Positions 1 to 7,499 of a stretch of 24,762 nucleotides of DNA are shown here, piece by piece (the first letter of the stretch is position 1; every line of letters begins with the position of its first letter). The DNA comes from Armatimonadetes bacterium UBA5419. Lineage in GTDB: Bacteria; Armatimonadota; UBA10988. Below the pieces are notes generated by a model. It saw only the letters and a program-made list of their open reading frames with translations. It made no database searches and was not told where the DNA came from. The DNA is taken from the NCBI GenBank assembly GCA_002409445.1, contig DHNJ01000054.1:1-24762 (forward strand). The letters are read 5' to 3'. Made by a program: the position numbers and the translations under genes.

Positions 1-123
1 GCCGCGCGGCAGCGTCCAGGGCAGCGGCGCGCGCGGCGCTAGGCCGGCCAGCGGCTCGGCAAGGTCGGGCACGACGATGGTGCCGTCAGGGCGGATCAGG
101 ACCGTCTGACGGTCAGTCGGCAT
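1..123 (-). CDS. Unknown protein, N-terminal 41 residues only
   Basis: An ATG at 123 opens a frame that runs unbroken to the left edge, giving 41 residues that begin MPTDRQTVLIRPDGTIVVPD. The start overlaps the stop of the upstream EI24 gene by 11 bp, a common arrangement for translational coupling on the same transcript. The visible part is soluble, with a short beta-prone segment (TVLIRPDGTIVVP) and a Pro/Ala-rich tail. I recognise no family. It is most likely the third gene of the isochorismatase-EI24 operon. The call rests on frame continuity and coupling only; the rest of the protein is outside the window. Confidence 0.45.
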   Translation of the reverse strand, partial: MPTDRQTVLIRPDGTIVVPDLAEPLAGLAPRAPLPWTLPRG

Positions 124-838
124 CAGACTGGGCGGGGGCCGGTTCGTCAAAGCCGACGATCAGAATGGTCCCGGCGATGACCGAGAGGGGGACGGTCAGC
201 AGCTGGGCGAAGGGGATCAGCGCCAGCGCGGCCGCACCGGCGCCGAGGCCGAAGACGGGGCCGGGGCGCGCGCCCATGTAGCGCCAGCGCGCCCGGCCGC
301 GGTAGCCGCGGCGGACCAGCGGGCCACAGGTCATGGCCACACCGGTGAACCAGGCGGTGACGATGAAGGCCAGCAGCGGGTGCAGCCAGGCCGAGAAGGG
401 CGTCAGCCAGGTCAGCAGGACGACGATCTGGGCCAGGGCGAAGCGGAGCAGGTCGGCGGCGACGTCGACGACCACGAGCAGGCTATCGTGGACCATCGCC
501 CGCAGGCCGCCGGGCGGCTCGCAGCCGGACTTCAGGACCACCTCCGTCGCCTCGCTGAGCCAGTCGATGAACGGTTCGAGGATCAGCAGCGAGCCGTAGA
601 AGCTGAGCGGGATGGCCAGGACCACCACGCCGACGGTGACCAGGCCGACGACCCAGCCGGCCGTCCAGCCGATGAGCCCGGTCAGCCAGGGCACGTAAGT
701 CACCGCGGCCCAGACCAGCGCCACCAGCAGCACGATCGACAGGACCGCGGGCAGCGCCGACAGCCAGCGCAGACGACGACTGCGGAGGAGCAGGCGCGCG
801 GCCTGGGGAAGGCAAGCAAGACCACGACCAACGCCCAC
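113..838 (-). CDS. EI24 / CysZ-like integral membrane protein
   Basis: This 241-residue protein has hydrophobic stretches at about 25-48, 52-85, 130-170 and 195-228, which fits a four-to-six-helix inner-membrane protein of the EI24 family (the CysZ sulfate permease group and relatives). Family-like features are the ILEPFIDWLSE segment after the second helix and the MGARPGPVFGLG to ALIPFAQLLTVPLSV segment near the C terminus. The start is GTG at 838, chosen because AGGAGG lies at 845-850 with a 6-base spacer. That ribosome site overlaps the TAG stop of the isochorismatase-like gene 10 bp upstream, so the two are probably co-translated. CysZ function cannot be assumed: no sulfate-assimilation gene is nearby, and many bacterial members have unknown roles. 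Confidence 0.8.
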   Translation of the reverse strand: MGVGRGLACLPQAARLLLRSRRLRWLSALPAVLSIVLLVALVWAAVTYVPWLTGLIGWTAGWVVGLVTVGVVVLAIPLSFYGSLLILEPFIDWLSEATEVVLKSGCEPPGGLRAMVHDSLLVVVDVAADLLRFALAQIVVLLTWLTPFSAWLHPLLAFIVTAWFTGVAMTCGPLVRRGYRGRARWRYMGARPGPVFGLGAGAAALALIPFAQLLTVPLSVIAGTILIVGFDEPAPAQSDAD

Positions 839-848
839 GGGCGACCTC

Positions 849-1385
849 CTACCGGATCATACGACTGATCGCCCGGAATCCGTCATGGGCGGAGCTGCCG
901 AGCTGGCGGAAGAGCAACGTTTCAGTCGGCGCGACGAAGGCCCCGGCACGCGCCGCCGCCCGCAGCCCCGACTCGCGGTGAGCCGGCGAACGAGAGGTCA
1001 CCGCGTCATCGGCGACCGCGACGCGCAGGCCACGGGCCAGGCCGTCGAGCACCGTCAGCAGCACGCAGACGTGCGCCTCCAGGCCGATGACGATCAGCTC
1101 CTCGTACGGCGCGACGGCAGCGGCAAACGCCTCCGTGCCGAAACACGAGAAGGTGACCTTGGCGATCGGCGGAGTCGTCGTCAGGGCGGCGAGTTCGGGG
1201 AGGGTGGGGCCGAGGCCCCGTGGGTACTGCTCGGTGACGATCACGGGCAGGCCGAGCAGCGGCGCCGCCTCGAGCCAGAGACGTTGGTTGGCCAGGCAGG
1301 CCTCGAAATCGGCCATGGCCGGGGCGAGGCGCTCCTGGACGTCGATGAGCACGAGCGCCGTCGAAAGGGGCTGCTTCTGGGCCAT
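849..1385 (-). CDS. Isochorismatase-like cysteine hydrolase
   Basis: This 178-residue single-domain protein belongs to the isochorismatase-like hydrolase superfamily. The expected triad is present: Asp15 (LVLIDVQERL), Lys76 (AKVTFSCF) and Cys107 (GLEAHVCVLL). The TEQYPRGLGPT segment and the overall length resemble the ISOC1/ISOC2-like branch rather than nicotinamidase or true isochorismatase, so the substrate is unknown. An in-frame extension to 1493 is possible, but I chose ATG 1385 because GGAG sits 6 bases upstream and the domain begins right after it. An alternative ATG at 1397 lacks a ribosome site. The gene heads a minus-strand unit with the EI24 gene and diverges from the ferredoxin gene across a 106-bp gap. 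A TGnTACAGT-like extended -10 lies on this strand at 1410-1402, but it would leave a leader of only about 10 bases, so I do not annotate it separately. Confidence 0.88.
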   Translation of the reverse strand: MAQKQPLSTALVLIDVQERLAPAMADFEACLANQRLWLEAAPLLGLPVIVTEQYPRGLGPTLPELAALTTTPPIAKVTFSCFGTEAFAAAVAPYEELIVIGLEAHVCVLLTVLDGLARGLRVAVADDAVTSRSPAHRESGLRAAARAGAFVAPTETLLFRQLGSSAHDGFRAISRMIR

Positions 1386-1491
1386 GGCAATCTCCATGCA
1401 GACTGTACCACGTGGAAGCGGACCTACTTGTCGCAATTCAGTTCTGGGTGCACACTGGAACTGTAGCGCGGGAGACCGCGCGGAGGAAATC

Positions 1492-1734
1492 ATGCCTTAC
1501 GTGATCACCGAGCCGTGCATCGACGTGATGGACCGTGGCTGCGTCGAAGTCTGCCCGGTCGACTGCATCTACGAGGCGCCCGAGCTGCGGATGCTCGTGA
1601 TCCACCCCGACGAGTGCATTGACTGCGGCGCCTGCGTCGCAGCCTGCCCGGTCGAGGCAATCTTCGAGGACGCTGACGTCCCCGACGAGTGGAACGAGTA
1701 CATCGCGATCAACGCCGACTGGTTCGACAAGTAA
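1492..1734 (+). CDS. Seven-iron (3Fe-4S/4Fe-4S) ferredoxin
   Basis: This 80-residue soluble electron carrier has two cluster motifs. The first is C9-x7-C17-x3-C21-P with a further Cys25, the spacing of a [3Fe-4S] site. The second is C42-x2-C45-x2-C48-x3-C52-P, a standard [4Fe-4S] site. This pattern and the MPYVITEPCIDVMDRGCVEVCP start are typical of seven-iron ferredoxins. The acidic C-terminal tail (DADVPDEWNEY) also fits the family. The ribosome site GGAGGAA lies 4-5 bases before ATG 1492; a longer upstream extension in the same frame has no support. The last 26 bp overlap the end of hpnE on the other strand. Its redox partner cannot be read from the context, but the flavin enzyme HpnE ends against it. 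Confidence 0.93.
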   Translation: MPYVITEPCIDVMDRGCVEVCPVDCIYEAPELRMLVIHPDECIDCGACVAACPVEAIFEDADVPDEWNEYIAINADWFDK

Positions 1735-3064
1735 GTCGATAGACACCCTGTGCCGGCAGGTCCGGCACGCTCAGGTCCGCGCCCACCAACGCCGACGCGG
1801 CGGCCAGCCCGCTGCGCGCGGCGCCTTCCATCGTCGCTGGCCAGCCGGTGGCCGTCCACGCCCCGGCGAGGACCAAGCCTGGCACGCCGGTGACCGGGCC
1901 CGGCCGCCGCGCATCGAGGCCGGGACGGGGGACAAAGGTCGCGCGCGCCTCGCGGCAGGCGGCCGTGGCGACTGGCGCGGGCAGCCGCGGCCAATGCTGC
2001 CGCAGCGTGCGCCAGGCGCGTTCGGCCTGGCCCGCCGGCGACAAGCCCTGCCATGCGTCGGCTGTGCTCGCGACGACCGCCAGCCGCCGGCCGCCGTCGT
2101 GGCGGAAGACCCAGTCGAGCTCGGCGTCGAACAGCCCCGTGACTGGCGGCAGGTCGACCGGCTCGGCAAACCACAGGTGGGCGCCGACGATGCTGCCCGC
2201 CTCCAAGTCGACGTCCAGCGCGCCGCCGACGCGCGCCGTCAACGCCGGGTCCAAGGCGCGCCGCGCCTGCGTCGGCGTCAGCGCCAGCACGACCTCGTCG
2301 GCGACGAACTCCTCTGCTCCGGCGCGCACCACGAACCCTGACGGCCCCAGCGCGACCGAGCCCGCCTGACCCAGCACGACCTGCCCGCCATGGCGTGCCA
2401 GCCAGGCGCGCGGCGCGACGTGGTGCAGGGTGCGCAGGGGGCAGCGGGGCACACCGAGGTGCCAGGCGTCGCGGTGGTGCAGCAGGCCGTGGCGGAAGAA
2501 GAGCAGGCCGTAGCGGGCGGACGCTTCGTCCGCGGAGGCGTTGAGCACGCTGCGCAGCAGCAGCGACCAGAAGCCGCGGTCGAGGGTGGGGGTGGTCAGC
2601 GGGCCGAGCCAGGCGGCGAAGGTTTGGTCGTCGGGCCAGGGCGGTCGGGCCACGGAGATCTTGGTCATCGCCGCGGCCAGCGTGGCCAGGTCGCGCGGGG
2701 TGAGCCCCGGCAGGCCGAGCAGACCCTGGGCCAGATTGAACGGTGGTGGCAGGGAGGGCTGGGCCAGCAGTTCGCCCGCCTCGTCGCCCGCGCGCAGGGG
2801 CAGCCGGTCGTGCCAGGTGATCAGGTCGCCGACACCGAGTTGCTCGTAGAGCCACCGCTGGCTGGTGCAGGCGCCGAGCAGCACGTGGGGGCAGTGGTCG
2901 ACCCACTGGAAGATGCCGGGCGGGCGGTAGGATCCGGCCTTGCCGCTGAGTTCCGCGCGCCGTTCGATGAGGGTCACGAGCCGACCGGCGCGGGTCAGGG
3001 CGACGGCCGCGGTCAGGCCGGCGACGCCGCCGCCGAGGACCACGGTGTGGCGCAGGGTGCTCAC
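1709..3064 (-). CDS. hpnE: Hydroxysqualene dehydroxylase HpnE
   Basis: This 451-residue FAD-dependent enzyme of the amine oxidase/phytoene desaturase superfamily converts hydroxysqualene to squalene, the last step of the bacterial HpnCDE route. It has an N-terminal Rossmann motif (VLGGGVAGLTAA, G11-x-G13-x2-G16) with ERR at the end of strand 2, and a C-terminal FAD-binding segment (LAGAWTATGWPATMEGAARSG). It is called HpnE rather than a generic desaturase because it directly follows hpnC and hpnD. The start is GTG at 3064, which forms a 4-bp GTGA overlap with the hpnD stop. The 3' end overlaps the convergent ferredoxin gene by 26 bp. The tail after about residue 425 is low in recognisable conservation and may be an extension. 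No squalene-hopene cyclase is in the window. Confidence 0.9.
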   Translation of the reverse strand: MSTLRHTVVLGGGVAGLTAAVALTRAGRLVTLIERRAELSGKAGSYRPPGIFQWVDHCPHVLLGACTSQRWLYEQLGVGDLITWHDRLPLRAGDEAGELLAQPSLPPPFNLAQGLLGLPGLTPRDLATLAAAMTKISVARPPWPDDQTFAAWLGPLTTPTLDRGFWSLLLRSVLNASADEASARYGLLFFRHGLLHHRDAWHLGVPRCPLRTLHHVAPRAWLARHGGQVVLGQAGSVALGPSGFVVRAGAEEFVADEVVLALTPTQARRALDPALTARVGGALDVDLEAGSIVGAHLWFAEPVDLPPVTGLFDAELDWVFRHDGGRRLAVVASTADAWQGLSPAGQAERAWRTLRQHWPRLPAPVATAACREARATFVPRPGLDARRPGPVTGVPGLVLAGAWTATGWPATMEGAARSGLAAASALVGADLSVPDLPAQGVYRLTCRTSRR

Positions 3065-3930
3065 TGGCGCCAGGTCGGCAGCAGGGGCGAGGCCAGGACC
3101 GCGCCCATGACCGCCAGGCGCGCCCCCGCGCCGAGCCGCGCGCGGCCGCGCTGCTCCAACCCGCCACCGCGCAACAGCTCCAGCAGCCGCCGGTACCGCA
3201 GGGTCATCGCGACGATCGGGGGGCGGTTGCGTGCTTGCAGTTGGCCAAACATCGGCTCGGCGTCGCGGTACAGGCGGTCGGCGCGGTTGGCTGCCTCCTG
3301 CAGCGCGGTGACTAGGTGTGCCGGGCGGCTTGGCGCAGCGAGATCGGTGTCCTCCACCTGGTGCTTGGCGAGCAGCTCGGCCGGCAGGTACACGCGGCCG
3401 AGTCCCCAGTCCTCGTCGACGTCGCGCAGAATGTTGGTCAGCTGGACGGCGCGGGCGTTGGCCACGGAAAGGTCGAGCACGGCCGGGCTTGTCTCGCCCA
3501 AGATGCGCAGGCAGGCCTCGCCGACTGTGCCCGCGACACCGTCGCAGTAGGTGTCTACCTCGGCCCAGGTCGCCAGACGGACCGGTCCGGCGTCGGTCTG
3601 GCAGGCGCTGAGGCAGTCGAGCAAGACGCGCTCGGGTAGCTCGTAGCGTGCGCAGGCATCGACCAGGGCCGGCAGCGCGGGGTGGGTGCTTGTCTGGCCT
3701 TGCAGCGCGCCTTGGACGACCTCACGCCAGGCGGCGAGGTCGGCGACGCGCTGGGCGGTGGGGGCTTGCTGGTCGGCCAGGTCGTCGGTCAGACGGAAGT
3801 AGGCGTACAGCGCGTAGACCGCTTCGCGCCGGGCGGCAGGGAACAGCCGCATGGCCAGCTCGAAGCTGCTGCCGGCCGCGCGCGTGACCTGGCGGCAGTA
3901 GGCGTAGCTCTCGGCCAGGCTCAGCGCCAT
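3061..3930 (-). CDS. hpnD: Presqualene diphosphate synthase HpnD
   Basis: This 289-residue all-alpha isoprenoid synthase of the squalene/phytoene synthase family condenses two farnesyl diphosphates to presqualene diphosphate. Both Mg-binding Asp motifs are present: D49-D50-L-A-D53 and D170-V-D-E-D174 within NILRDVDEDWGLGRVYLP. The N-terminal SSFELAMRLFPAARREAVYALYAYFR is the HpnD-like form of the family signature. I chose ATG 3930 because GGGAGG lies 6 bases upstream, inside the end of hpnC. The start overlaps hpnC by 10 bp and the stop overlaps hpnE by 4 bp, so the three genes are translationally coupled in pathway order. A longer open frame upstream is a shadow within hpnC. Confidence 0.93.
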   Translation of the reverse strand: MALSLAESYAYCRQVTRAAGSSFELAMRLFPAARREAVYALYAYFRLTDDLADQQAPTAQRVADLAAWREVVQGALQGQTSTHPALPALVDACARYELPERVLLDCLSACQTDAGPVRLATWAEVDTYCDGVAGTVGEACLRILGETSPAVLDLSVANARAVQLTNILRDVDEDWGLGRVYLPAELLAKHQVEDTDLAAPSRPAHLVTALQEAANRADRLYRDAEPMFGQLQARNRPPIVAMTLRYRRLLELLRGGGLEQRGRARLGAGARLAVMGAVLASPLLPTWRQ

Positions 3931-4826
3931 GGTTGCCCTCCCAGCAGGACCCGCAGCGCGAGGCTCAGCTTGCCCCAGCGGCTGAGGGTCGGGCGGGTGG
4001 AGAGGGTGTCGTAACCGGCGGCGGCGATGGCGCGGAGGATCGACACGCCACCAGCGAGGAACAGCGCGACATCGCGACGGAAGGTGCGCGGCAGGCGGTC
4101 GACCAGCGGCGCGCCGCGCTGGTACAACTCGTGCGCCCGCTCGCACTCGAAGCGCAACAGGTCGGCGTACTGCGGGCTGAACGCGCGGGCGGCGATCTGC
4201 TGCTCGGTCACGCCAAAGCGCTCCATGTCGTCCTGGGGCAGGTAGACACGGCCCTTGTCCCAATCGCGCGCGACGTCCTGCCAGAAGTTGGTGATCTGCA
4301 GCGCGGTGCAGATGTCGTCGGAGAGGGCGATGTTCTCGGGGCTCGCCGCGCGCGCGAGGTAAAGGACCAGCTCGCCGACGGGGTTGGCACTGCCCTGGCA
4401 GTAGCCCAGGATCTCGTCGAAGTTGGCGTAGCGGGTCTTGGTCTGGTCCTGGACGAAGGCCTCCAGCAGCCGCTCGAAGGGGCGGGCGGGGATGGCGAAC
4501 TGTTCGATGGTCGGCTGCAAGGCGACGAACACCCAATGGGTGGTCTGGCCGGCGTACAGCGCGTCGAGCTGGCCGCGCCAGCGCTCGAGCCAGGTCAAGG
4601 CGTCGGCAGTCGTGCCCATCTCGTCGGCGAGGTCGTCGCTTACCCGGCAGTAGGCGTAGATGCTGTAGAAGTGGGGCCGCAGGGCGGCGGGCAGGAGCAG
4701 CGAGGCGACGCTGAAGTTCTCGTAGTGCCCGCGGGCCAGCCGCTGAGCGCGGTCTTGGGCCACCGCAAGAGCTACCGGCTGGAGTTCATCCAGCCGGTAG
4801 CGCTGCACGACGTCGGTCACGGGCAC
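3921..4826 (-). CDS. hpnC: Hydroxysqualene synthase HpnC
   Basis: This 301-residue squalene/phytoene synthase family member is predicted to turn presqualene diphosphate into hydroxysqualene. The first Asp-rich motif is D64-D-L-A-D68 and the second is D184-V-A-R-D188 within FWQDVARDWDKGRVYLP. The segment HYENFSVASLLLPAALRP near the N terminus is characteristic of HpnC and separates it from HpnD. The start is GTG at 4826, with GGAG 6 bases upstream; a second GTG at 4820 is possible but has worse spacing. Only 35 bp separate it from the coiled-coil gene before it. A TACAAT hexamer on this strand at 4849-4844 could be an internal -10, but there is no matching -35. It is first of the three coupled squalene genes. 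Confidence 0.92.
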   Translation of the reverse strand: MPVTDVVQRYRLDELQPVALAVAQDRAQRLARGHYENFSVASLLLPAALRPHFYSIYAYCRVSDDLADEMGTTADALTWLERWRGQLDALYAGQTTHWVFVALQPTIEQFAIPARPFERLLEAFVQDQTKTRYANFDEILGYCQGSANPVGELVLYLARAASPENIALSDDICTALQITNFWQDVARDWDKGRVYLPQDDMERFGVTEQQIAARAFSPQYADLLRFECERAHELYQRGAPLVDRLPRTFRRDVALFLAGGVSILRAIAAAGYDTLSTRPTLSRWGKLSLALRVLLGGQPWR

Positions 4827-4861
4827 AGGCTACTCCGCGCCCGATTGTACACCGGTCGGGG

Positions 4862-5260
4862 TTACTCGATCTGGCGCGGCGGGTCCACCGGTTCGCCCGG
4901 GTCCGCGCTCGGCACGTCCTCGTCGGCCGTGGCGGCGTCGATCTCGGCGCGCGTGTCGGCCTCGCGGACCTGGCGGATGTCGTCCTCGGCCTCGCGGATC
5001 TCGGCGGCGACGGCTTCGACCGGCGCGAACAACGCGGCCAGGGCCTCCTGGTCCAGCGTGCCGGCTTGGTGCATCTGCCAGACACGCGCGCCCAGCTCGG
5101 TCAGGGCGTCGTTCTTGCGCTTTTGCAGGCCAGCCAGCCGCAACCGGATCCCGGCCAACGACGTCCGGCGCTTGGTCTCGCGTACGCCGCTCTCCCAGAG
5201 GGACTCGGCGCGTTCGCGGATCTTGTCGAGATCGCTGAAGTCATCGAACCAGTTCTTCAT
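4862..5260 (-). CDS. Small acidic coiled-coil protein, paralogue of the next gene upstream
   Basis: This 132-residue soluble protein has no known domain that I recognise. Residues 1-45 are amphipathic and basic (FDDFSDLDKIRERAESLWESGVRE), residues 45-100 are heptad-like and helix-rich, and the tail from about 105 is acidic and Pro-rich (ends PGEPVDPPRQIE). The start at ATG 5260 has AAGGAG 6 bases upstream. The helical core (LRLAGLQKRK to EIREAEDDIRQV) aligns without large gaps with the neighbouring protein encoded at 5273-5638, including an LGxRxxxxH motif and a run of Ala/Glu at its end, so the two look like an old tandem duplication. It sits 12 bp after that gene and 35 bp before hpnC. Its role is unknown; a membrane-surface or scaffold role in the operon is a guess. 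Confidence 0.75.
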   Translation of the reverse strand: MKNWFDDFSDLDKIRERAESLWESGVRETKRRTSLAGIRLRLAGLQKRKNDALTELGARVWQMHQAGTLDQEALAALFAPVEAVAAEIREAEDDIRQVREADTRAEIDAATADEDVPSADPGEPVDPPRQIE

Positions 5261-5272
5261 CTCGCTCTCCTT

Positions 5273-5638
5273 CTATAGTCGCAGGCCACAGCCACGGCAG
5301 AAGCGGTCTCCTTCGACCACGGGCTGCCGGCAGTCAGGACAGGCTCCAGGTTGGACGGCGGCCCCTTCGCGGCCAGCCATCTGCTCGATCTCGGCCTCGG
5401 CGGCGCGCAGTTCGCGCTGCTTGGCCAGAATGGCGGCGAAGGTCTCGTCCAGTTCAAAATGGTGCAATTCGTTACGCCGGTGGAGTTCGAGGGCGCGGGT
5501 GCCGAGATCGAAGATCAGGTCGCCCAGCTCGTCCTCCAACGTGCGGGCCTGCAGCCGCAGGCGGGCCTGGCGGCCGAAGCGCGTGCTCTCATCGAAGACC
5601 GACTGCGCGCCGCGTTTGATTTCGTCCCAGATGTCCAT
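5273..5638 (-). CDS. Coiled-coil protein with C-terminal zinc ribbon
   Basis: This 121-residue protein begins with a helix-rich region (about residues 1-90: IWDEIKRGAQSVFDESTRFG, then a heptad-like stretch ending EAEIEQMAG). It ends in a compact zinc ribbon with C100-x2-C103 and C114-x2-C117 (ACPDC, FCRGCG). The start ATG 5638 has GGGGAG 5 bases upstream and lies 2 bp after the methyltransferase stop. The longer reading frame upstream overlaps the methyltransferase gene and is rejected. The helical part resembles the protein encoded at 4862-5260, which lacks the ribbon. The family is unknown to me. The zinc ribbon suggests protein-protein or nucleic-acid contacts, but nothing in the sequence names the partner. 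Confidence 0.8.
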   Translation of the reverse strand: MDIWDEIKRGAQSVFDESTRFGRQARLRLQARTLEDELGDLIFDLGTRALELHRRNELHHFELDETFAAILAKQRELRAAEAEIEQMAGREGAAVQPGACPDCRQPVVEGDRFCRGCGLRL

Positions 5639-5640
5639 GC

Positions 5641-6450
5641 TCACTCCCCTCGATCGGTCTCGAAGACCGCATAGGCCAGGCGCCGGTGCCGGCCTTGGAC
5701 CCAGTGATCCGGCTGTAGTGCCCGGAGCCACGGGTCGAACGCGCGGCCCTTGACCACGACCCGCCGCTTGGCCCGCGCGCGGGCGGCCGCCAGGACGTCG
5801 GCGTCCGGCCGATCATAGCAGGCCAGCGGCCGCAGACCGGCAAGTCCGCTCGAGCTACCGATCGGTTGCTCGAACATGGGGTCGAAGTAAATGACCTCGA
5901 AGCCTGGCTCGAAGAACGCGTCGTCATGCCACACGCCAGTATGGTTCCCTGTGATGACGGAGATGTTGCGCAGGACCGGCGCCAAGCGATGCTCGTACGT
6001 GGCCAGCCCGTGGCGCACCAGACAGGCAATCACCGGCGACGCTTCGAGGCCGACGACGGCGCCGCTCGGCCCGACGTGCCAGCTGGCGACGATCGCGTCG
6101 GCGCCGAGGCCGAGGGTGGCGTCGAGCACGCGGTCGCCGGGGCGCAGGTCGCAGGCGCGGGCCAGCAGGTCCTCGCGGCCATGCACGCGCACCGCGCCGA
6201 TGCGCACGACGGCCATGTTCGGGTGCCAGAAGAACGTCTCACCGGTCGAGTCAATGTAGTGCAGGCGCTCGTTATTGACCACGACCAGGGCCTCCAGCCC
6301 CTCTGCCTCGATAATGCGCAGGGTGCTGCGCTCGCGCCGCTCGACGATGGGCACCCCGAGTTCGGCGGCGAGATGCTCGACGAGCGCGCGCTGCCCCTCA
6401 CGCTCGACTCGACCCGTGGTCACCGCGAGGCGCGGCTGGGGGTTACTCAC
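5641..6450 (-). CDS. RsmJ-like class I SAM-dependent methyltransferase
   Basis: This 269-residue protein has a Rossmann-fold methyltransferase core: motif I VLDATLGLGADA (108-119), the acidic end of strand 2 at Glu136 (VGLEAS), and a DPMF motif at 190-193 (IYFDPMF). The DPMF motif and the KRRVVVKG strand near the C terminus recall RsmJ, which makes m2G1516 in 16S rRNA, and the related Gram-positive YpiP-like proteins. The N-terminal 100 residues form an extra beta-rich region (FFWHPNMAVVRI) typical of the YpiP-like branch. The start is GTG 6450; it overlaps the stop of the upstream gene by 8 bp and has no clear ribosome site, so translation is probably coupled. The substrate is inferred from family resemblance only. 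Confidence 0.75.
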   Translation of the reverse strand: MSNPQPRLAVTTGRVEREGQRALVEHLAAELGVPIVERRERSTLRIIEAEGLEALVVVNNERLHYIDSTGETFFWHPNMAVVRIGAVRVHGREDLLARACDLRPGDRVLDATLGLGADAIVASWHVGPSGAVVGLEASPVIACLVRHGLATYEHRLAPVLRNISVITGNHTGVWHDDAFFEPGFEVIYFDPMFEQPIGSSSGLAGLRPLACYDRPDADVLAAARARAKRRVVVKGRAFDPWLRALQPDHWVQGRHRRLAYAVFETDRGE

Positions 6451-7414
6451 GGGGCGGCTTGACCAGGGCCGGTTGGTCCAGCATGTAGGGCACCAGTTCC
6501 TCGGCTAGGTCGCCGTGGTTCGGCGCGTGGAGGTACTCGACCAGGCTGATCGCGTTCGCCTCCTCGCTATGCCAGCAGTAGGCGGTGAGCGCGATGGGCA
6601 GTCGCTGGCCGAAGAGGCCGTAGAGCCGATGGCGCAGCCGCTCCTTGTAGGAGACGCGGAGGCCGTGAAAACGGACGACTTCGCGCTCACCAATGGTCAC
6701 CTGGTCGCGGGTAAGGCGGAAGGTGTGCCAGAGTTTGAAGCGTTGCTGGTCGATCCAGTCGCCCAGGTCGCCCGCGCGCTCAAGGGCGATGGAGGCCAGG
6801 CCGAAGCGGACGAAGCTGATCTTCTCGCCCAGCCGGCCGCGGGTGAAGCCTAGTTCGGTCTGGCCGGTCTGCAGCGCGTTGGTCGTCAGGTTGAAGTCCG
6901 GTGGTACCTCGCAACTGAGGTCCTGCACGGTCCACAACTCGCGCGGGCCGGGGGTGTCGTCGTGCATAGAGGCCAGGATGCGCCGGGCCAGGCTGCGGGC
7001 GCCGGGGTCGTGCGGCGGACTGTTGATCTGCACCAGCGTCACCCGCTGCGCGTGCGGACTGTACCAGATGGCCCCGTACGTTTCGGTTTCGGCCTGCCAG
7101 CGGAAGCATTCGAGGCTGGAGACGTCGTCTTGGGCCGGCTTGGCCAGGCGCACGTCGCGCTCCATCTCGAAGTTCAACCGATTCCGCTTCGCGGCGCGTT
7201 CGATCTGCGTCAGGTAACTGGTCAGGGTGGCCTTCGGATTGACCTTCTTCTCGCGGGTGACGTCGGTCCACTTGACCTGTAGGCGGGGCATCTGCGGGTC
7301 GGAAAGCCACAGTTCACCCGAGCCGCGTTCGATCGAGATCTTGGTGAGGTACCAGGCGGCGGGCGCCAGGAAGGTGAGGCGCTGCCAGCCAAACTTTCGC
7401 CACATGTCGGTCAT
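6443..7414 (-). CDS. Conserved-looking protein of unknown function
   Basis: This 323-residue soluble protein has no signal peptide or membrane segment. I recognise no family. It has a Trp-rich basic N terminus (MTDMWRKFGWQRLTF), then a beta-rich part (ISIERGSGELWLSDPQMPRLQVKW) and a central segment (LWTVQDLSCEVPPDFNL) whose shape recalls PsbP/DcrB-like folds; this is weak. The C-terminal half has several aromatic beta strands. The start is placed at ATG 7414; ATG 7405 is also possible and neither has a strong ribosome site. Longer extension would run through the divergent hydrolase gene. It is the first gene of the seven-gene minus-strand run ending with hpnE. An extended -10 (TGTTAAGAT, 7451-7443) lies about 29 bases upstream. 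Confidence 0.7.
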   Translation of the reverse strand: MTDMWRKFGWQRLTFLAPAAWYLTKISIERGSGELWLSDPQMPRLQVKWTDVTREKKVNPKATLTSYLTQIERAAKRNRLNFEMERDVRLAKPAQDDVSSLECFRWQAETETYGAIWYSPHAQRVTLVQINSPPHDPGARSLARRILASMHDDTPGPRELWTVQDLSCEVPPDFNLTTNALQTGQTELGFTRGRLGEKISFVRFGLASIALERAGDLGDWIDQQRFKLWHTFRLTRDQVTIGEREVVRFHGLRVSYKERLRHRLYGLFGQRLPIALTAYCWHSEEANAISLVEYLHAPNHGDLAEELVPYMLDQPALVKPPRE

Positions 7415-7438
7415 CGAACCCGTTTCCGCACCTTTCGA

Positions 7439-7451
7439 TGGTATCTTAACA
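7439..7451. promoter_or_regulatory. Overlapping two-way extended -10 promoter
   Basis: The 13-mer TGGTATCTTAACA reads TG-G-TATCTT on the plus strand (7439-7447) and TG-T-TAAGAT on the minus strand (7451-7443). Both are extended -10 elements (TGnTATAAT-like), overlapping back to back in the 85-bp gap between two divergent genes. Neither direction has a good -35, which is usual for extended -10 promoters. The predicted starts are near 7436 on the minus strand and 7454 on the plus strand. Not tested. Confidence 0.45.
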
Positions 7452-7478
7452 GCATCGCGCGGGCGCGCCGTCCGCCGC

Positions 7479-7483
7479 GGGAG
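7479..7483 (+). promoter_or_regulatory. Ribosome binding site that questions the start of the metallo-hydrolase gene
   Basis: GGGAG at 7479-7483 is the only good ribosome site before the metallo-hydrolase gene. It is 16 bases from the GTG at 7500 but 7 bases from an in-frame ATC at 7491. The family usually begins two or three residues before FLGTG, which matches ATC rather than GTG. Confidence 0.4.
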
Positions 7484-7499
7484 ATCTGTCATCCGGGCC

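Noticed and set aside
1569..3167. 532-codon minus-strand frame overlapping hpnE
   Set aside because: Arg/Pro/Ala-rich shadow in another frame of hpnE; hpnE has the FAD motifs.
4840..4860. Weak inverted repeat CCCGA/TCGGG before hpnC
   Set aside because: Only 5 bp with an 11-base loop; no T-run and it lies inside an apparent operon.
3933..5753. Long plus-strand open frame over the hpnC and coiled-coil genes
   Set aside because: It is rich in Arg, Gly, Ala and Val with no domain and mirrors the well-supported minus-strand genes; high GC leaves antisense frames open.
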